From contig NZ_CP118269.1 in NCBI RefSeq assembly GCF_030062155.1, positions 1 through 64,000 on the forward strand: a stretch of 64,000 nt of DNA, read 5' to 3'. How positions within the stretch are numbered: position 1 is the stretch's first letter; every line of letters starts with the position of its first letter. The notes below the pieces were generated by a model that saw only the letters and a list, made by a program, of their open reading frames with translations, had not been told where the DNA came from and made no database searches. Source of the stretch: Pantoea sp. Lij88 (GTDB lineage: Bacteria > Pseudomonadota > Gammaproteobacteria > Enterobacterales > Enterobacteriaceae). The position numbers and the translations under genes were made by a program. This document shows positions 35,476-45,766 of this stretch, piece after piece.

Positions 35476-36468
35476 TCAGAGTTCGCTCTGTTTGTGGAAA
35501 CCGTCTTTCACCACGGTGCTTTCGATATTGTCTTTGTTGACCGGAATCGGCTTCAGCAGTCGTGACGGCACATCTTTCAGGCCATTGTTCAGTTTGCTGT
35601 TGCTGGCCGGCGTTTTGCCCTCGCCCAGCTCGACGGCAATTTTCGCCGCTTCGGTGGCCAGCTCGGTAATCGGTTTATAAACCGTCATGGTCTGGGTGCC
35701 CGCTTTGATACGTTTAATCGCGGCCAGATCGGCATCCTGTCCGGAGATCGCCACTTTTCCGGCCAGCCCCTGCGCACTCAGCGCCTGAATTGCGCCGCCA
35801 GCGGTGGCATCGTTAGAGGCGACGACCGCATCGATGTGGTTGCTGTTGGCGGTCAGGGCGTTTTCCATAATTTTGAGGGCGTTTTCTGGCAGCCAGGCAT
35901 CGACCCACTGATCGCCGACAATTTTAATGCTGCCATTATCAATATAAGGTTTTAACACTTTCATCTGTCCGGCGCGGAACAGGCGGGCGTTATTATCCAC
36001 AGGCGATCCACCCATTAAAAAATAGTTGCCCTTAGGCACCTGTTTCACAATGCTTTCGGCCTGCAGTTCGCCTACTTTTTCATTATCGAAAGAGATATAA
36101 AAATCGATATCGGCGTTATTTATCATTCGGTCATAGGCCAGCACTTTAATGCCTTCCCGTTTCGCTTCAGCGACAACGTTACTCAATACCTGACCGTTGT
36201 AGGGAATTATCACCAGCACATCGACACCGCGGTTGATCATATTTTCAATCTGCGACATCTGCGTCTCTTCGTTGCCATTGGCTGACTGAACAAACACCTT
36301 AGCGCCCAGCGTTTCCGCCTGTTTAACGAAAATGTCGCGGTCTTTCTGCCAGCGCTCAAGGCGCAAATCGTCAATCGCCATGCCGATCTTCACTTCTTTT
36401 GCCACGCTGGTCTGGCTGAACAGCGCCAGCGCCGCGCAGGCGGCGAACAGTGCATGTTTCATCTTCAT
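35476..36468 (-). CDS. xylF: D-xylose-binding periplasmic protein XylF
   Basis: XylF captures D-xylose in the periplasm and delivers it to XylGH. The 330-residue precursor has a signal peptide MKMKHALFAACAALALFSQTSVAKE that is probably cleaved after SVA. The mature protein follows E. coli XylF closely (KIGMAIDDLRLERWQKDRDIFVKQAETLGAKVFVQSANGNEETQM, and DAVVASNDATAGGAIQALSAQGL). It is the first gene of the minus-strand xyl group and is divergent from xylA across a 344-base regulatory gap. Confidence 0.97.
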   Translation of the reverse strand: MKMKHALFAACAALALFSQTSVAKEVKIGMAIDDLRLERWQKDRDIFVKQAETLGAKVFVQSANGNEETQMSQIENMINRGVDVLVIIPYNGQVLSNVVAEAKREGIKVLAYDRMINNADIDFYISFDNEKVGELQAESIVKQVPKGNYFLMGGSPVDNNARLFRAGQMKVLKPYIDNGSIKIVGDQWVDAWLPENALKIMENALTANSNHIDAVVASNDATAGGAIQALSAQGLAGKVAISGQDADLAAIKRIKAGTQTMTVYKPITELATEAAKIAVELGEGKTPASNSKLNNGLKDVPSRLLKPIPVNKDNIESTVVKDGFHKQSEL

Positions 36469-36554
36469 TGTGATTATCCTGTAGGTTGAGGCTATTGTCG
36501 TTTCAGGCCGATAAACCAGGCGGATGAATTGTTGCCCTTCTTTTCGGATTACAG

Positions 36555-36598
36555 CAATTACTGATTTTTATCCGGCTATTACGTTTTTTGGTTTATTT
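36555..36598 (-). promoter_or_regulatory. XylR binding region for xylF
   Basis: On the minus strand two tandem AT-rich units occur: GAAATAAACCAAAAAACGTAAT (in 36577-36598) and GATAAAAATCAGTAATTG (in 36555-36572). They closely resemble the direct-repeat XylR site upstream of E. coli xylF (CAAAAATCGTAAT and AAAAATCTGTAATTG as I recall it). Confidence 0.75.
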
Positions 36599-36682
36599 CC
36601 TTTTTTATGAGCGCGATCGAGGTTTCATCTTTTTCGGACACGCGAGTGATAATGATAAACCGCCCCTCAAATAACATTATTT

Positions 36683-36698
36683 TGCGAGCCAGCGCACA
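36683..36698. promoter_or_regulatory. CRP-like site between xylF and xylA
   Basis: TGCGA-N6-GCACA matches the cAMP-CRP consensus TGTGA-N6-TCACA at 8 of 10 positions. It lies centrally between the divergent xyl operons, where catabolite control is expected. Confidence 0.55.
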
Positions 36699-36812
36699 AA
36701 TAATAATTATCTGATGCCCGGAGTGAAATATCGTAATTGAGCTGAGGCAGCAGCCCATATTGAATATTGCTTCTACGCAGACCATTCGGGTACTGATGCT
36801 AAGGAGCAAACC

Positions 36813-38135
36813 ATGCACGCTTATTTCGATCAGATCGATCGGGTTCGTTATGAAGGCACCCAGTCGACTCATCCTCTCGCTTTCCGCCATTACAACCCTG
36901 ATGAAGTGATCCTCGGCAAGACCATGGCGGAGCATCTGCGCTTTGCTGCCTGTTACTGGCACACCTTCTGCTGGAATGGTGCGGATATGTTTGGTGTTGG
37001 CGCCTTTGATCGTCCGTGGCAGAAAAGCGGAGATGCGCTGCAGCAGGCAAAACTGAAGGCGGATGTGGCCTTTGAGTTTTTCCACAAGCTGAATGTGCCG
37101 TGGTACTGCTTCCATGACGTTGATGTCTCACCGGAAGGCGATTCGCTGCACAGCTACAAAGAAAACTTTGCCGCCATGACCGATAAACTGCTGGAGAAAC
37201 AGCAGGAGACAGGCGTGAAACTGTTGTGGGGCACGGCTAACTGCTTTACCCATCCGCGCTACGGTGCGGGCGCTGCCACCAATCCCGATCCGGAGGTCTT
37301 TGCCTGGGCCGCGACGCAGGTCTGCAGCGCAATGCAGGCGACCAAAACCCTGGGTGGCGAAAACTATGTGTTATGGGGCGGGCGTGAAGGCTATGAAACC
37401 CTGCTGAATACCGATCTGCGCCAGGAACGCGAGCAGATCGGCCGCTTTATGCAGATGGTGGTCGAGCACAAACACAAAATTGGCTTCCAGGGAACGTTGC
37501 TGATCGAGCCGAAACCGCAGGAGCCGACCAAACATCAGTATGACTATGATGTCGCGACGGTATATGGCTTCCTGAAACAGTTCGGGCTGGAGAAAGAGAT
37601 CAAGGTTAACGTTGAGGCGAACCACGCCACGCTGGCCGGCCACTCTTTCCATCATGAAATTGCGACCGCCATCGCGCTGGGTATTTTCGGTTCCGTGGAT
37701 GCCAACCGCGGCGATCCGCAGTGCGGCTGGGATACCGATCAGTTCCCGGTCAGCGTGGAAGAGAATGCGCTGGTGATGTACGAAATCCTTAAGGCGGGTG
37801 GCTTTACCACCGGCGGCTTAAACTTTGATGCCAAAGTACGTCGTCAGAGCACGGATAAATATGATCTCTTCTACGGCCATATTGGTGCGATGGACACCAT
37901 GGCGCTGGCACTGAAAGTGGCGGCCCGCATGATCAGCGATGGGGAACTCGATAAGCGTGTGGCACAGCGCTACAGCGGCTGGAATGGTGAGTTCGGCCAG
38001 CAAATTTTGAAAGGGGAGTTTTCACTGGAGGCGCTGGCGGCGCATGCTCAGCAGCAGCAGCTCAATCCGAAGCATCAGAGCGGACGTCAGGAGCAGCTGG
38101 AAAATCTGGTGAATCACTACCTGTTTGATTTCTAA
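36813..38135 (+). CDS. xylA: Xylose isomerase XylA
   Basis: XylA converts D-xylose to D-xylulose in the cytoplasm. The 440 residues equal the E. coli length. Catalytic and metal residues are recognisable in [16 protein letters not shown] (His and Asp pair), [35 protein letters not shown] and DTDQFP. ATG at 36813 follows AAGGAGCAAACC. It leads the xylAB operon, with xylB 17 bases later. Confidence 0.98.
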   Translation: MHAYFDQIDRVRYEGTQSTHPLAFRHYNPDEVILGKTMAEHLRFAACYWHTFCWNGADMFGVGAFDRPWQKSGDALQQAKLKADVAFEFFHKLNVPWYCFHDVDVSPEGDSLHSYKENFAAMTDKLLEKQQETGVKLLWGTANCFTHPRYGAGAATNPDPEVFAWAATQVCSAMQATKTLGGENYVLWGGREGYETLLNTDLRQEREQIGRFMQMVVEHKHKIGFQGTLLIEPKPQEPTKHQYDYDVATVYGFLKQFGLEKEIKVNVEANHATLAGHSFHHEIATAIALGIFGSVDANRGDPQCGWDTDQFPVSVEENALVMYEILKAGGFTTGGLNFDAKVRRQSTDKYDLFYGHIGAMDTMALALKVAARMISDGELDKRVAQRYSGWNGEFGQQILKGEFSLEALAAHAQQQQLNPKHQSGRQEQLENLVNHYLFDF

Positions 38136-38152
38136 CCCTTCAGGAGCAGAGC

Positions 38153-39595
38153 ATGTTTATCGGGATCGATTTAGGCACCTCTGGCGTCAAAGTGGTGCTG
38201 ATGGATGCACAGGGCAACGTGGTGGCGACCGAAACGTCGCCCCTGCAGGTTTCGCGTCCACAGCCCTTGTGGAGCGAGCAGGATCCCGAAAGCTGGTGGC
38301 AGGCGCTGGATTTATCCATGCAGGCGCTGAGTGCGCAGCAGGACCTGCGCGCGGTGCAGGCCATCGGGCTGAGCGGACAGATGCACGGTGCCACGCTGCT
38401 CGACAGCGCTCACCAGGTGCTGCGTCCGGCCATGCTCTGGAATGACGGGCGCAGCGAGGCGCAGTGCCGTGAGCTGGAGCAGAAGGTACCGGATTCGCGG
38501 TCGATCACCGGCAACCTGATGATGCCCGGCTTCACGGCACCCAAACTGCTGTGGGTGCAGCAGCATGAACCGGCCATCTTCAGTCAGATTGCGCACGTGC
38601 TGCTGCCCAAGGATTATCTGCGCTGGCGACTGAGTGGCGACTTCGCCACCGATATGTCCGATGCCGCAGGCACAATGTGGCTGGATGTGGCGCAGCGTGA
38701 CTGGAGCGATGTGATGCTCCAGGCCTGCGACCTCAGCCGCGATCAGATGCCGCAGCTTTATGAAGGCAATGCCCTGACCGGCACCTTACAGGCTGAACTG
38801 GCCGCACGCTGGAAGATGAACGCGGTGCCGCTGGCGGCGGGCGGAGGCGACAACGCGGCGGGTGCCATTGGTGTCGGCATGACCGAACCAGGCCAGGGAA
38901 TGCTGTCGCTGGGAACGTCGGGCGTCTATTTCGTGGTGAGCGACGGCTATCTCAGCAATCCGGAGCGCGCAGTGCACAGCTTCTGTCATGCGTTACCGCA
39001 GCGCTGGCATTTAATGTCGGTGATGCTCAGCGCGGCCTCCTGTCTCGACTGGGCGGCAACGCTGACCGGTTGCAAAGATGTTCCTGAGCTGCTGGCTGAA
39101 GCCGGGCGGGCGCGCGATGACGTGCCCGGCCTGTGGTTTCTGCCCTATCTTTCCGGCGAACGCACGCCGCATAACAACCCCAATGCTTTGGGCGCTTTCT
39201 TTGGCTTCACCCACCAGCATGGTCGCCCCGAGCTGGCACGATCGGTGCTGGAAGGCGTGGGATTTGCTCTGGCGCAGGGCATGGACGTGCTGCATGACTG
39301 TGGCGTTCAGCCAGAGAGTATTATGTTGATCGGCGGCGGCGCACGCAGTGCACTGTGGCGTCAGATGCTGGCGGATATCAGTGGTCAGACGCTGGATTAC
39401 TGCCATGGCGGTGAAGTGGGTCCGGCACTGGGCGCCGCAAGGCTGGCGCAGCAGGCGCTGGATCCCGCGGTCACCGTCCCGACGCCGGTTCTGGTGCAGC
39501 GACATCAGCCGGATCCGGACAGGCTGGCACATTATCAGTCGCGTCGGGAGACCTTTGCGACCCTGTATCAGCAGCTCCTGCCGCTGATGAAGTAA
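38153..39595 (+). CDS. xylB: Xylulokinase XylB
   Basis: XylB phosphorylates D-xylulose to xylulose 5-phosphate for the pentose phosphate pathway. It is a 480-residue FGGY-family kinase (E. coli 484). It starts MFIGIDLGTSGVKVVLMD (phosphate-binding DLGTS), has IGLSGQMHGATLLD and WNDGRS, and the C-terminal ATP-binding GGGARSALWRQMLADISG. It follows xylA after 17 bases with a GGAG site, and is closed by a hairpin at 39600. Confidence 0.97.
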   Translation: MFIGIDLGTSGVKVVLMDAQGNVVATETSPLQVSRPQPLWSEQDPESWWQALDLSMQALSAQQDLRAVQAIGLSGQMHGATLLDSAHQVLRPAMLWNDGRSEAQCRELEQKVPDSRSITGNLMMPGFTAPKLLWVQQHEPAIFSQIAHVLLPKDYLRWRLSGDFATDMSDAAGTMWLDVAQRDWSDVMLQACDLSRDQMPQLYEGNALTGTLQAELAARWKMNAVPLAAGGGDNAAGAIGVGMTEPGQGMLSLGTSGVYFVVSDGYLSNPERAVHSFCHALPQRWHLMSVMLSAASCLDWAATLTGCKDVPELLAEAGRARDDVPGLWFLPYLSGERTPHNNPNALGAFFGFTHQHGRPELARSVLEGVGFALAQGMDVLHDCGVQPESIMLIGGGARSALWRQMLADISGQTLDYCHGGEVGPALGAARLAQQALDPAVTVPTPVLVQRHQPDPDRLAHYQSRRETFATLYQQLLPLMK

Positions 39596-39599
39596 AAAC

Positions 39600-39634
39600 A
39601 ACGCCAGGCAGAGTGAGTTATTTTGCCTGGCGTT
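39600..39634 (+). terminator. Hairpin after xylB
   Basis: AACGCCAGGCA and TGCCTGGCGTT form a perfect 11-base-pair stem around a 13-base AT-rich loop, 5 bases after the xylB stop. The T-rich tail is short (CTGCTT). Confidence 0.7.
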
Positions 39635-39705
39635 CTGCTTCGCGGGTGATAACTCGCCGTAATCGCGGGGATCACACGCCTCCCGGCCTCACTCTCAAAG
39701 CCGCA

Positions 39706-40944
39706 TCAGCCAATCGCGCCCAGCGCATCTTCCTGACTCTGTTTCTTCGGCAGCAGGAACAGCGTCGCCGCAATATCCAGCAGATAAATCAGCGCCAGCA
39801 GGGTAATCGCCGCCGTGAATGAGAACTGGCTCGCCAGCAGACCAATCACTACCGGACCGAAGCCGCCCACGCCGCGTCCAAGATTGAACAGGACATTTTG
39901 CGCGGTGGCACGTACCTGCGGCGGGAAGGTATCGGAAATCAGCGCACCGTAGCCGCCAATCATGCCGTTAACAAACATCCCCATGATCGCGCCGGTAAAC
40001 AGCATGATGTTCGGGTCGCGCAGCTGGGCATAGATCACCACCATGACTACCGCACCAAACTGATAGAGCAGGAAGATTTTCCAGCGCGCAAAACGGTCGG
40101 CCAGCACGCCAAACAGCCAGATGCCAAAGGTCATTCCGACCACCGTCACCGCCGTCCAGAGGCCCGACTTCGTCAGGCTGAAGCCAAAGCTGGAGGAGAG
40201 GTAGCTCGGCATCCAGATCATCAGCCCGTAGTAACCAAAGTTCTGTACTGAACAGAGGATGAAGATACCCAGGCTGGCTTTGGCGGTGGCACGATCGCGT
40301 ACCAGCAGCTTCAGGCGTGCCGGAAACGAGAGTGACGGCACATGTTTAACCTGCCGCTGATACGCCTCCGGTTCGCCCATGCCGCGACGAATAGCGAACG
40401 AGACCAGCGCAGGCAGTAAACCGACCAGGAACATGCCACGCCAGCCGATAATATTCAGCAGCGGTGGCGTGATAAAGGCCGCCATCAGCACCCCGAGCTG
40501 CCAGCCGATACCGACCCAGGCCGACGCACGATTACGCTTCTCTGCGGGCCAGGCTTCGGCAATCAGCGCCATGCCGATACCAAACTCACCCCCCAGCCCC
40601 ACACCCGCCAGCGTGCGCCAGGCGAGCAGATCCCAGTAACCCTGCGCCACCGCGCACAGGCCGGTAAAGACTGAGAAGACCAGAATCGTGACGGTCAGCA
40701 TGCGGATGCGGCCATAACGGTCGCTGAGATGACCGAAGACGATGCCACCGATGACCGCGCCAATCAGCGTCCAGGTCACCAGCGATCCCGCCTGTGATGG
40801 ATTGAGCGCCAGCGAAACACTGATAGCCGGCAGCATAAAGCCGAGTATCAGCAGGTCAAATCCATCCATGGCATAACCGCTGACCGCAGCCAGCATCGCT
40901 TTGCCCGGCGTGACGCCTGGCTTAGATTGGGGAGAAGGGGACAT
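39706..40944 (-). CDS. MFS transporter, aromatic/sugar-acid symporter type
   Basis: A 412-residue inner-membrane permease with 12 predicted helices. GYAMDGFDLLILGFMLPAISVSL and the loop GHLSDRYGRIRML place it in the metabolite:H+ symporter branch of the major facilitator superfamily. LAGVGLGGEFGIGMALIAEAWPAEKRNRASAW is the conserved fourth-to-fifth helix region. It is convergent with xylAB and has no catabolic gene beside it, so the substrate cannot be fixed. It is not a XylE-type sugar porter. Confidence 0.82.
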   Translation of the reverse strand: MSPSPQSKPGVTPGKAMLAAVSGYAMDGFDLLILGFMLPAISVSLALNPSQAGSLVTWTLIGAVIGGIVFGHLSDRYGRIRMLTVTILVFSVFTGLCAVAQGYWDLLAWRTLAGVGLGGEFGIGMALIAEAWPAEKRNRASAWVGIGWQLGVLMAAFITPPLLNIIGWRGMFLVGLLPALVSFAIRRGMGEPEAYQRQVKHVPSLSFPARLKLLVRDRATAKASLGIFILCSVQNFGYYGLMIWMPSYLSSSFGFSLTKSGLWTAVTVVGMTFGIWLFGVLADRFARWKIFLLYQFGAVVMVVIYAQLRDPNIMLFTGAIMGMFVNGMIGGYGALISDTFPPQVRATAQNVLFNLGRGVGGFGPVVIGLLASQFSFTAAITLLALIYLLDIAATLFLLPKKQSQEDALGAIG

Positions 40945-41009
40945 CGTTGCGCACCTCAGAGAGAAAAGTGCCGCAATTATAAAGAGAGTTCAGGATGTGA
41001 CCAATTTAA

Positions 41010-41047
41010 AAGACTTATCCCTGCGCCGGACAGACGCAGAGATAAGG
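41010..41047 (-). terminator. Terminator of the pst-phoU operon
   Basis: On the minus strand just after the phoU stop, CTTATCTCTGCG pairs with CGCAGGGATAAG (41035-41046 and 41014-41025) and is followed by TCTTTTAAATT. Confidence 0.75.
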
Positions 41048-41051
41048 TTTA

Positions 41052-41786
41052 TCAGGAAGGTTTGTTGCTGCCGTCGTCGCCCGACAGTAATTCATCGAGC
41101 CGATCGCCGCCAACGTGACGGAAATCCTGACCTTTGACGAAATAGAAGATGATTTCGCAGATGTTCTGGCAACGATCGCCGATGCGCTCAATGGCGCGGG
41201 CACAGAACAGCGCTGTCAGCACGCTGGGAATGGTGCGTGGATCTTCCATCATGTAGGTCATCAGCTGACGCACAATGCCTTCGTACTCTTTATCCACCTT
41301 TTTGTCTTCACGGTAGATGGTGATCGCTTCATTAAGATCCATGCGGGCAAAGGCGTCCAGAACATCATGCAGCATCTGTACGGTGTGACGCCCCAGCGAC
41401 TCAAGGCTCACCAGCAGCGGAAGATGCTGCTGACCAAACTTCTCCAGCGCCGTGCGGCTGATCTTCTCCGCCACGTCACCAATGCGCTCCAGCTCGGAAA
41501 TGGTTTTGATGATCGCCATCACCAGGCGCAAATCGATCGCGGTCGGCTGACGTTTGGCGATGATGCGCACGCAGGCTTCATCAATCTCCACTTCCATCAT
41601 GTTGACCTTCTGGTCGCCGTCGATCACCCGCTGCGCCAGTTCGCCATCCAGATTATGCATCGCGGTAATGGCATCGGTCAGCTGCTGCTCGACCATGCCG
41701 CCCATGATCATCACCTGGGTACGGATATGCTCCAGTTCGGCATTGAACTGACCGGAGATGTGCTTATTCAGATTCAGATTATCCAT
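41052..41786 (-). CDS. phoU: Phosphate signalling regulator PhoU
   Basis: PhoU links the Pst transporter to the PhoR sensor kinase and damps the Pho response when phosphate is plentiful. The 244 residues compare with 241 in E. coli. Two PhoU repeats are visible, with the metal-binding-type motifs [16 protein letters not shown] (near 70) and [24 protein letters not shown] (near 195). It is the last gene of pstSCAB-phoU, 17 bases after pstB. Confidence 0.97.
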   Translation of the reverse strand: MDNLNLNKHISGQFNAELEHIRTQVMIMGGMVEQQLTDAITAMHNLDGELAQRVIDGDQKVNMMEVEIDEACVRIIAKRQPTAIDLRLVMAIIKTISELERIGDVAEKISRTALEKFGQQHLPLLVSLESLGRHTVQMLHDVLDAFARMDLNEAITIYREDKKVDKEYEGIVRQLMTYMMEDPRTIPSVLTALFCARAIERIGDRCQNICEIIFYFVKGQDFRHVGGDRLDELLSGDDGSNKPS

Positions 41787-41803
41787 GTCGATCTCCTGTC
41801 AGA

Positions 41804-42580
<777 letters not shown>

Positions 42581-42621
42581 TCATCTCTCTTATTCGGCGC
42601 CGCGCAGGGCCACGCCGGAAG

Positions 42622-43512
42622 TTAACCGTGTTTACCTTTGGCGAAAATCACCCGCGCCACAATATTCAGCAGCAGCACGCAGAGGGTAATGATCAGCACA
42701 CCCGCCCAGGCCAGGCTCTGCCATTCGGCGAACGGGCTCATGGCGAACTTGAAGATGGTGACCGGCAGGTTCGCCAGCGGCTGCATCATGTCGGTGCTCC
42801 AGAACTGGTTCGACAGCGCCGTAAACAGCAGCGGGGCCGTTTCCCCTGCGATGCGGGCAATCGCCAGCAGCACGCCGGTGATGATGCCGGAGACCGAGGC
42901 TTTCAGAGTGATGGCCGAGATCATCTTCCACTTAGGCGTGCCAAGCGCGTAAGCCGCTTCGCGCATGCTGTCGGGCACCAGACGCAGCATGTTTTCGGTG
43001 GTACGAATCACAATCGGCACCTGCAGCAGCGCCAGCGCAATCACCCCGGCCCAGCCGGAGAAGTGCTGCATCTTCGCCACCACCAGGGTGTAGACGAACA
43101 GGCCAACCACAATTGAGGGGGCCGAAAGCAGAATGTCGTTAATAAAACGGATCACTTCTGACAGGGCCGATTTGCGCCCATATTCCGCCAGATAGATACC
43201 CGCCATAATGCCCAGTGGTGTGCCAAAGAAAGTAGACCAGAAAATCAGTAATCCACTGCCGGCCAGGGCGTTCGCCAGACCGCCGCCCGCGGTATTCGGC
43301 GGTGGCGTTGATTCGGTGAACAGGGACCAGGAGAGTCCATCCACGCCCCGTGTGACGGTGGTGAACAGGATCCACACCAGCCAGAACAGGCCAAACGCCA
43401 TGGTCAGCAGCGACAGGGACAGCGCAATTTTATTTTTAGTACTGCGCCAGGACTGCATTTTACGGCGTGATGCGTCCAGTTCGGCGCGCGCCTGAATTTC
43501 AATCGTGGTCAT
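42622..43512 (-). CDS. pstA: Phosphate ABC transporter permease PstA
   Basis: PstA is one of the two membrane subunits of the phosphate channel. The 296-residue protein has about six membrane helices. The coupling-loop region [37 protein letters not shown] is conserved. The start overlaps the pstC stop by 4 bases (ATGA), which indicates translational coupling. Confidence 0.97.
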   Translation of the reverse strand: MTTIEIQARAELDASRRKMQSWRSTKNKIALSLSLLTMAFGLFWLVWILFTTVTRGVDGLSWSLFTESTPPPNTAGGGLANALAGSGLLIFWSTFFGTPLGIMAGIYLAEYGRKSALSEVIRFINDILLSAPSIVVGLFVYTLVVAKMQHFSGWAGVIALALLQVPIVIRTTENMLRLVPDSMREAAYALGTPKWKMISAITLKASVSGIITGVLLAIARIAGETAPLLFTALSNQFWSTDMMQPLANLPVTIFKFAMSPFAEWQSLAWAGVLIITLCVLLLNIVARVIFAKGKHG

Positions 43513-44471
43513 GAGCGCGCTCCTTCACTTTTCTGCAGTCGCATAATCATCAGTTTTGAAATCGCCAGCACGATAAAGGTAATCACAAACAGGATCAGTC
43601 CCAGCTCCATCAGCGCGGCAACATGCACGCCCGACTCCGCTTCAGCGAATTCGTTGGCCAGCGCGGAGGTAATGCTGTTACCCGGCATAAACAGCGACGG
43701 GCTGTCGAGCTGGTAGGTGTTGCCGATGATAAAGGTCACCGCCATGGTCTCACCCAGCGCACGACCCAGTCCCAGCATCACGCCGCCAATCACGCCATTT
43801 TTGGTAAATGGCAGTACGACGCGCCAGATCACTTCCCAGGTGGTGCAGCCGATACCGTAGGCTGACTCTTTCATCATTACCGGGGTCTGCTCAAACACGT
43901 CGCGCATGACCGAGGCGATGTACGGGATGATCATGATTGCCAGAATCACCCCCGCCGCAAGAATACCGATACCGAAAGCGGGGCCGGAGAAGAGCTCGCC
44001 GACAATCGGAATACCCGACATCACGTCGTTAACCGGCGTCTGAAAATATTCGGCAAACAGCGGCGCGAAGACAAACAGGCCCCACATGCCGTAAACGATA
44101 CTCGGGATTGCTGCCAGCAGCTCAATGGCGGTACCCAGCGGGCGACGCAGCCAGGCGGGTGAGAGTTCGGTCAGGAACAGCGCGATACCAAAACTCACCG
44201 GCACGGCGATAATCAGGGCGATGATGGAGGTCACAAGGGTGCCGTAGATCGGTACCAGTGCGCCAAATTGTTCGTTGGGTGCATCCCAGGTTTTGGTCCA
44301 CAAAAAGGCGAAACCAAACTTCTGGATGCTGGGCCACGAAGAGATGATCAGGGAGACAATAATGCCGCCCATCAGTAACAGCACAATCAGCGCAGCCAGC
44401 CTGACCAGCGCGCCAAAAATCCTGTCACCTTGTTTACCTGGGGCTTTGAATGCCGGCTTCGTTGCAGCCAT
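43509..44471 (-). CDS. pstC: Phosphate ABC transporter permease PstC
   Basis: PstC is the partner permease of PstA. Its 320 residues hold about six membrane helices. The coupling loop reads [36 protein letters not shown]. It follows pstS after 86 bases, a gap that holds two hairpins, and it overlaps pstA by 4 bases. Confidence 0.97.
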   Translation of the reverse strand: MAATKPAFKAPGKQGDRIFGALVRLAALIVLLLMGGIIVSLIISSWPSIQKFGFAFLWTKTWDAPNEQFGALVPIYGTLVTSIIALIIAVPVSFGIALFLTELSPAWLRRPLGTAIELLAAIPSIVYGMWGLFVFAPLFAEYFQTPVNDVMSGIPIVGELFSGPAFGIGILAAGVILAIMIIPYIASVMRDVFEQTPVMMKESAYGIGCTTWEVIWRVVLPFTKNGVIGGVMLGLGRALGETMAVTFIIGNTYQLDSPSLFMPGNSITSALANEFAEAESGVHVAALMELGLILFVITFIVLAISKLMIMRLQKSEGARS

Positions 44472-44500
44472 AGAAGTCTCAGTCTTCAGAAGTTATCAGG

Positions 44501-44547
44501 GCGGCATGAGCCGCCCGTTGGGTCTGACCGGACCGCTGTCCGGTCAG
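44501..44547 (-). repeat. Paired hairpins between pstS and pstC
   Basis: CTGACCGGAC/GTCCGGTCAG (44524-44547) is a perfect 10-base-pair stem with a 4-base loop, starting 11 bases after the pstS stop. GCGGC/GCCGC (44501-44514) follows. Stem structures here would protect the pstS message or attenuate readthrough, which would explain excess binding protein over permeases. Confidence 0.65.
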
Positions 44548-44557
44548 GGTCGGTCAA

Positions 44558-45601
44558 TTACTGATAAAGCGCTTTACCAGAACTGTCTTTGATGTTGGCT
44601 TTCCAGGCGGCGCGAATCTGCTCGGTCACGCTCTCTGGCAGCGCAGCATAATCCAGCGCCGTGGCCGTTTTGCTGCCTTTCTTATAAGCCCAGTCGAAGA
44701 ACTTCAGCACTTCAGCGCCTTTGGCCGCATTTGCCTGATCTTTGTAGATCAGGATGAAGGTGGTTGAGGAGATTGGCCAGGCATCCGCGCCCTTCTGGAA
44801 GGTCAGATCCTGTGCGAACGATTTGCTCCAGTCCGCGCCTTTCGCGGCATTACTGAAGCTGGTCTCGCTTGGAGCGACCGCTTTGCCATCGGCATCAACC
44901 AGTTTGGTGTAGGTCAGGTTGTTCTGTTTGGCGTAGGCATATTCCACGTAGCCGATGGAACCTGGCAGACGCTGAACAAACGCGGCGACGCCGTCGTTGC
45001 CTTTACCGCCCAGACCCACTGGCCAGTTAACGGTGTTGCCTTTACCAATTTTGCTGTTCCAGTCCGGGTTCACTTTGGCCAGATAGCTGGTGAAGACGAA
45101 CGAGGTGCCTGAACCATCCGCGCGACGTACTACGTTGATGTTGGTTTCTGGCAGTTTTACGCCTGGGTTAAGTTTGGCGATCGCCGGGTCGTTCCACTTT
45201 TTGATGGTGCCGAGGTAGATATCACCGATGGTTTTGCCATCCAGCGTCAGCTGGCCTGACTTGATGCCCGGCAGGTTTACCGCCAGTACCACGCCACCGA
45301 TCACGGTAGGGAACTGGAACAGGCCATTTTTCTGCAGATCTTCATCTTTCATTGGCGCATCGGACGCACCGAAATCAACGGTTTTGGCGATGATCTGTTT
45401 AACGCCGCCAGAGGAACCGATGCCCTGGTAGTTAATTTTGCTACCGGTGGCTTGCTGATATTCTGCTGCCCACTTGGCATAAACCGGCGCCGGGAACGTC
45501 CCGCCTGCGCCAGTCAGATCGGTGGCCGCAAAAGCAGATACCGCGCTTACGGCGAAGGTGGTGGCGAGGATTCGGGCTACGGTGCTACGCATCAGTGTCA
45601 T
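44558..45601 (-). CDS. pstS: Phosphate-binding periplasmic protein PstS
   Basis: PstS binds inorganic phosphate in the periplasm and feeds PstCAB. The 347-residue precursor has the signal peptide [25 protein letters not shown], then mature [24 protein letters not shown]. The phosphate-contact motifs [10 protein letters not shown] and [15 protein letters not shown] are present. ATG at 45601 follows GGAGGGAAC. Tandem Pho boxes lie about 75-125 bases upstream, so it opens a phosphate-starvation operon. Confidence 0.98.
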   Translation of the reverse strand: MTLMRSTVARILATTFAVSAVSAFAATDLTGAGGTFPAPVYAKWAAEYQQATGSKINYQGIGSSGGVKQIIAKTVDFGASDAPMKDEDLQKNGLFQFPTVIGGVVLAVNLPGIKSGQLTLDGKTIGDIYLGTIKKWNDPAIAKLNPGVKLPETNINVVRRADGSGTSFVFTSYLAKVNPDWNSKIGKGNTVNWPVGLGGKGNDGVAAFVQRLPGSIGYVEYAYAKQNNLTYTKLVDADGKAVAPSETSFSNAAKGADWSKSFAQDLTFQKGADAWPISSTTFILIYKDQANAAKGAEVLKFFDWAYKKGSKTATALDYAALPESVTEQIRAAWKANIKDSSGKALYQ

Positions 45602-45674
45602 GTTCCCTCCAGGGGAGAAAAGTCAGGCTAGGGGCCGTTTTAGTAAGAGTCTGTGATTGCTGCAGGAGGGAAAA

Positions 45675-45726
45675 TAGGACAGTTTGATGACAGTGAAATG
45701 TACGAAATATGACAGTTATATGACAG
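45675..45726 (-). promoter_or_regulatory. Tandem Pho boxes of the pst operon
   Basis: On the minus strand CTGTCATATAACTGTCATA (45708-45726) is a full PhoB box made of two 7-base CTGTCAT units 11 bases apart. A second, slightly degenerate box, CTGTCATCAAACTGTCCTA, lies at 45675-45693, nearer pstS. PhoB-phosphate should activate pstS from these sites. Confidence 0.93.
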
Positions 45727-45740
45727 AGGGCCAGAATGAA

Positions 45741-45762
45741 GTGGGCCCGCGACGGGGCCCAC
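45741..45762 (-). terminator. Hairpin after glmS
   Basis: GTGGGCCC and GGGCCCAC form a perfect 8-base-pair stem just after the glmS stop on the minus strand. The tail TTCATTCT is only weakly T-rich. Confidence 0.6.
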
Positions 45763-45766
45763 CAGG

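Larger units (their letters stand above)
36469..36812. promoter_or_regulatory. Divergent xylF-xylA control region
   Basis: This gene-free gap of 344 bases must hold both xyl promoters. Its AT-rich character and the XylR-like and CRP-like sites listed separately agree with the E. coli arrangement, in which XylR and CRP act between the two operons. The xylA start is preceded by AAGGAG at about 36800-36805. Confidence 0.8.

Noticed and set aside
36579..37115. Open frame antisense to the start of xylA
   Set aside because: Most of it mirrors xylA, and the rest lies in the xylF-xylA control region; no domain or ribosome-binding site is seen.
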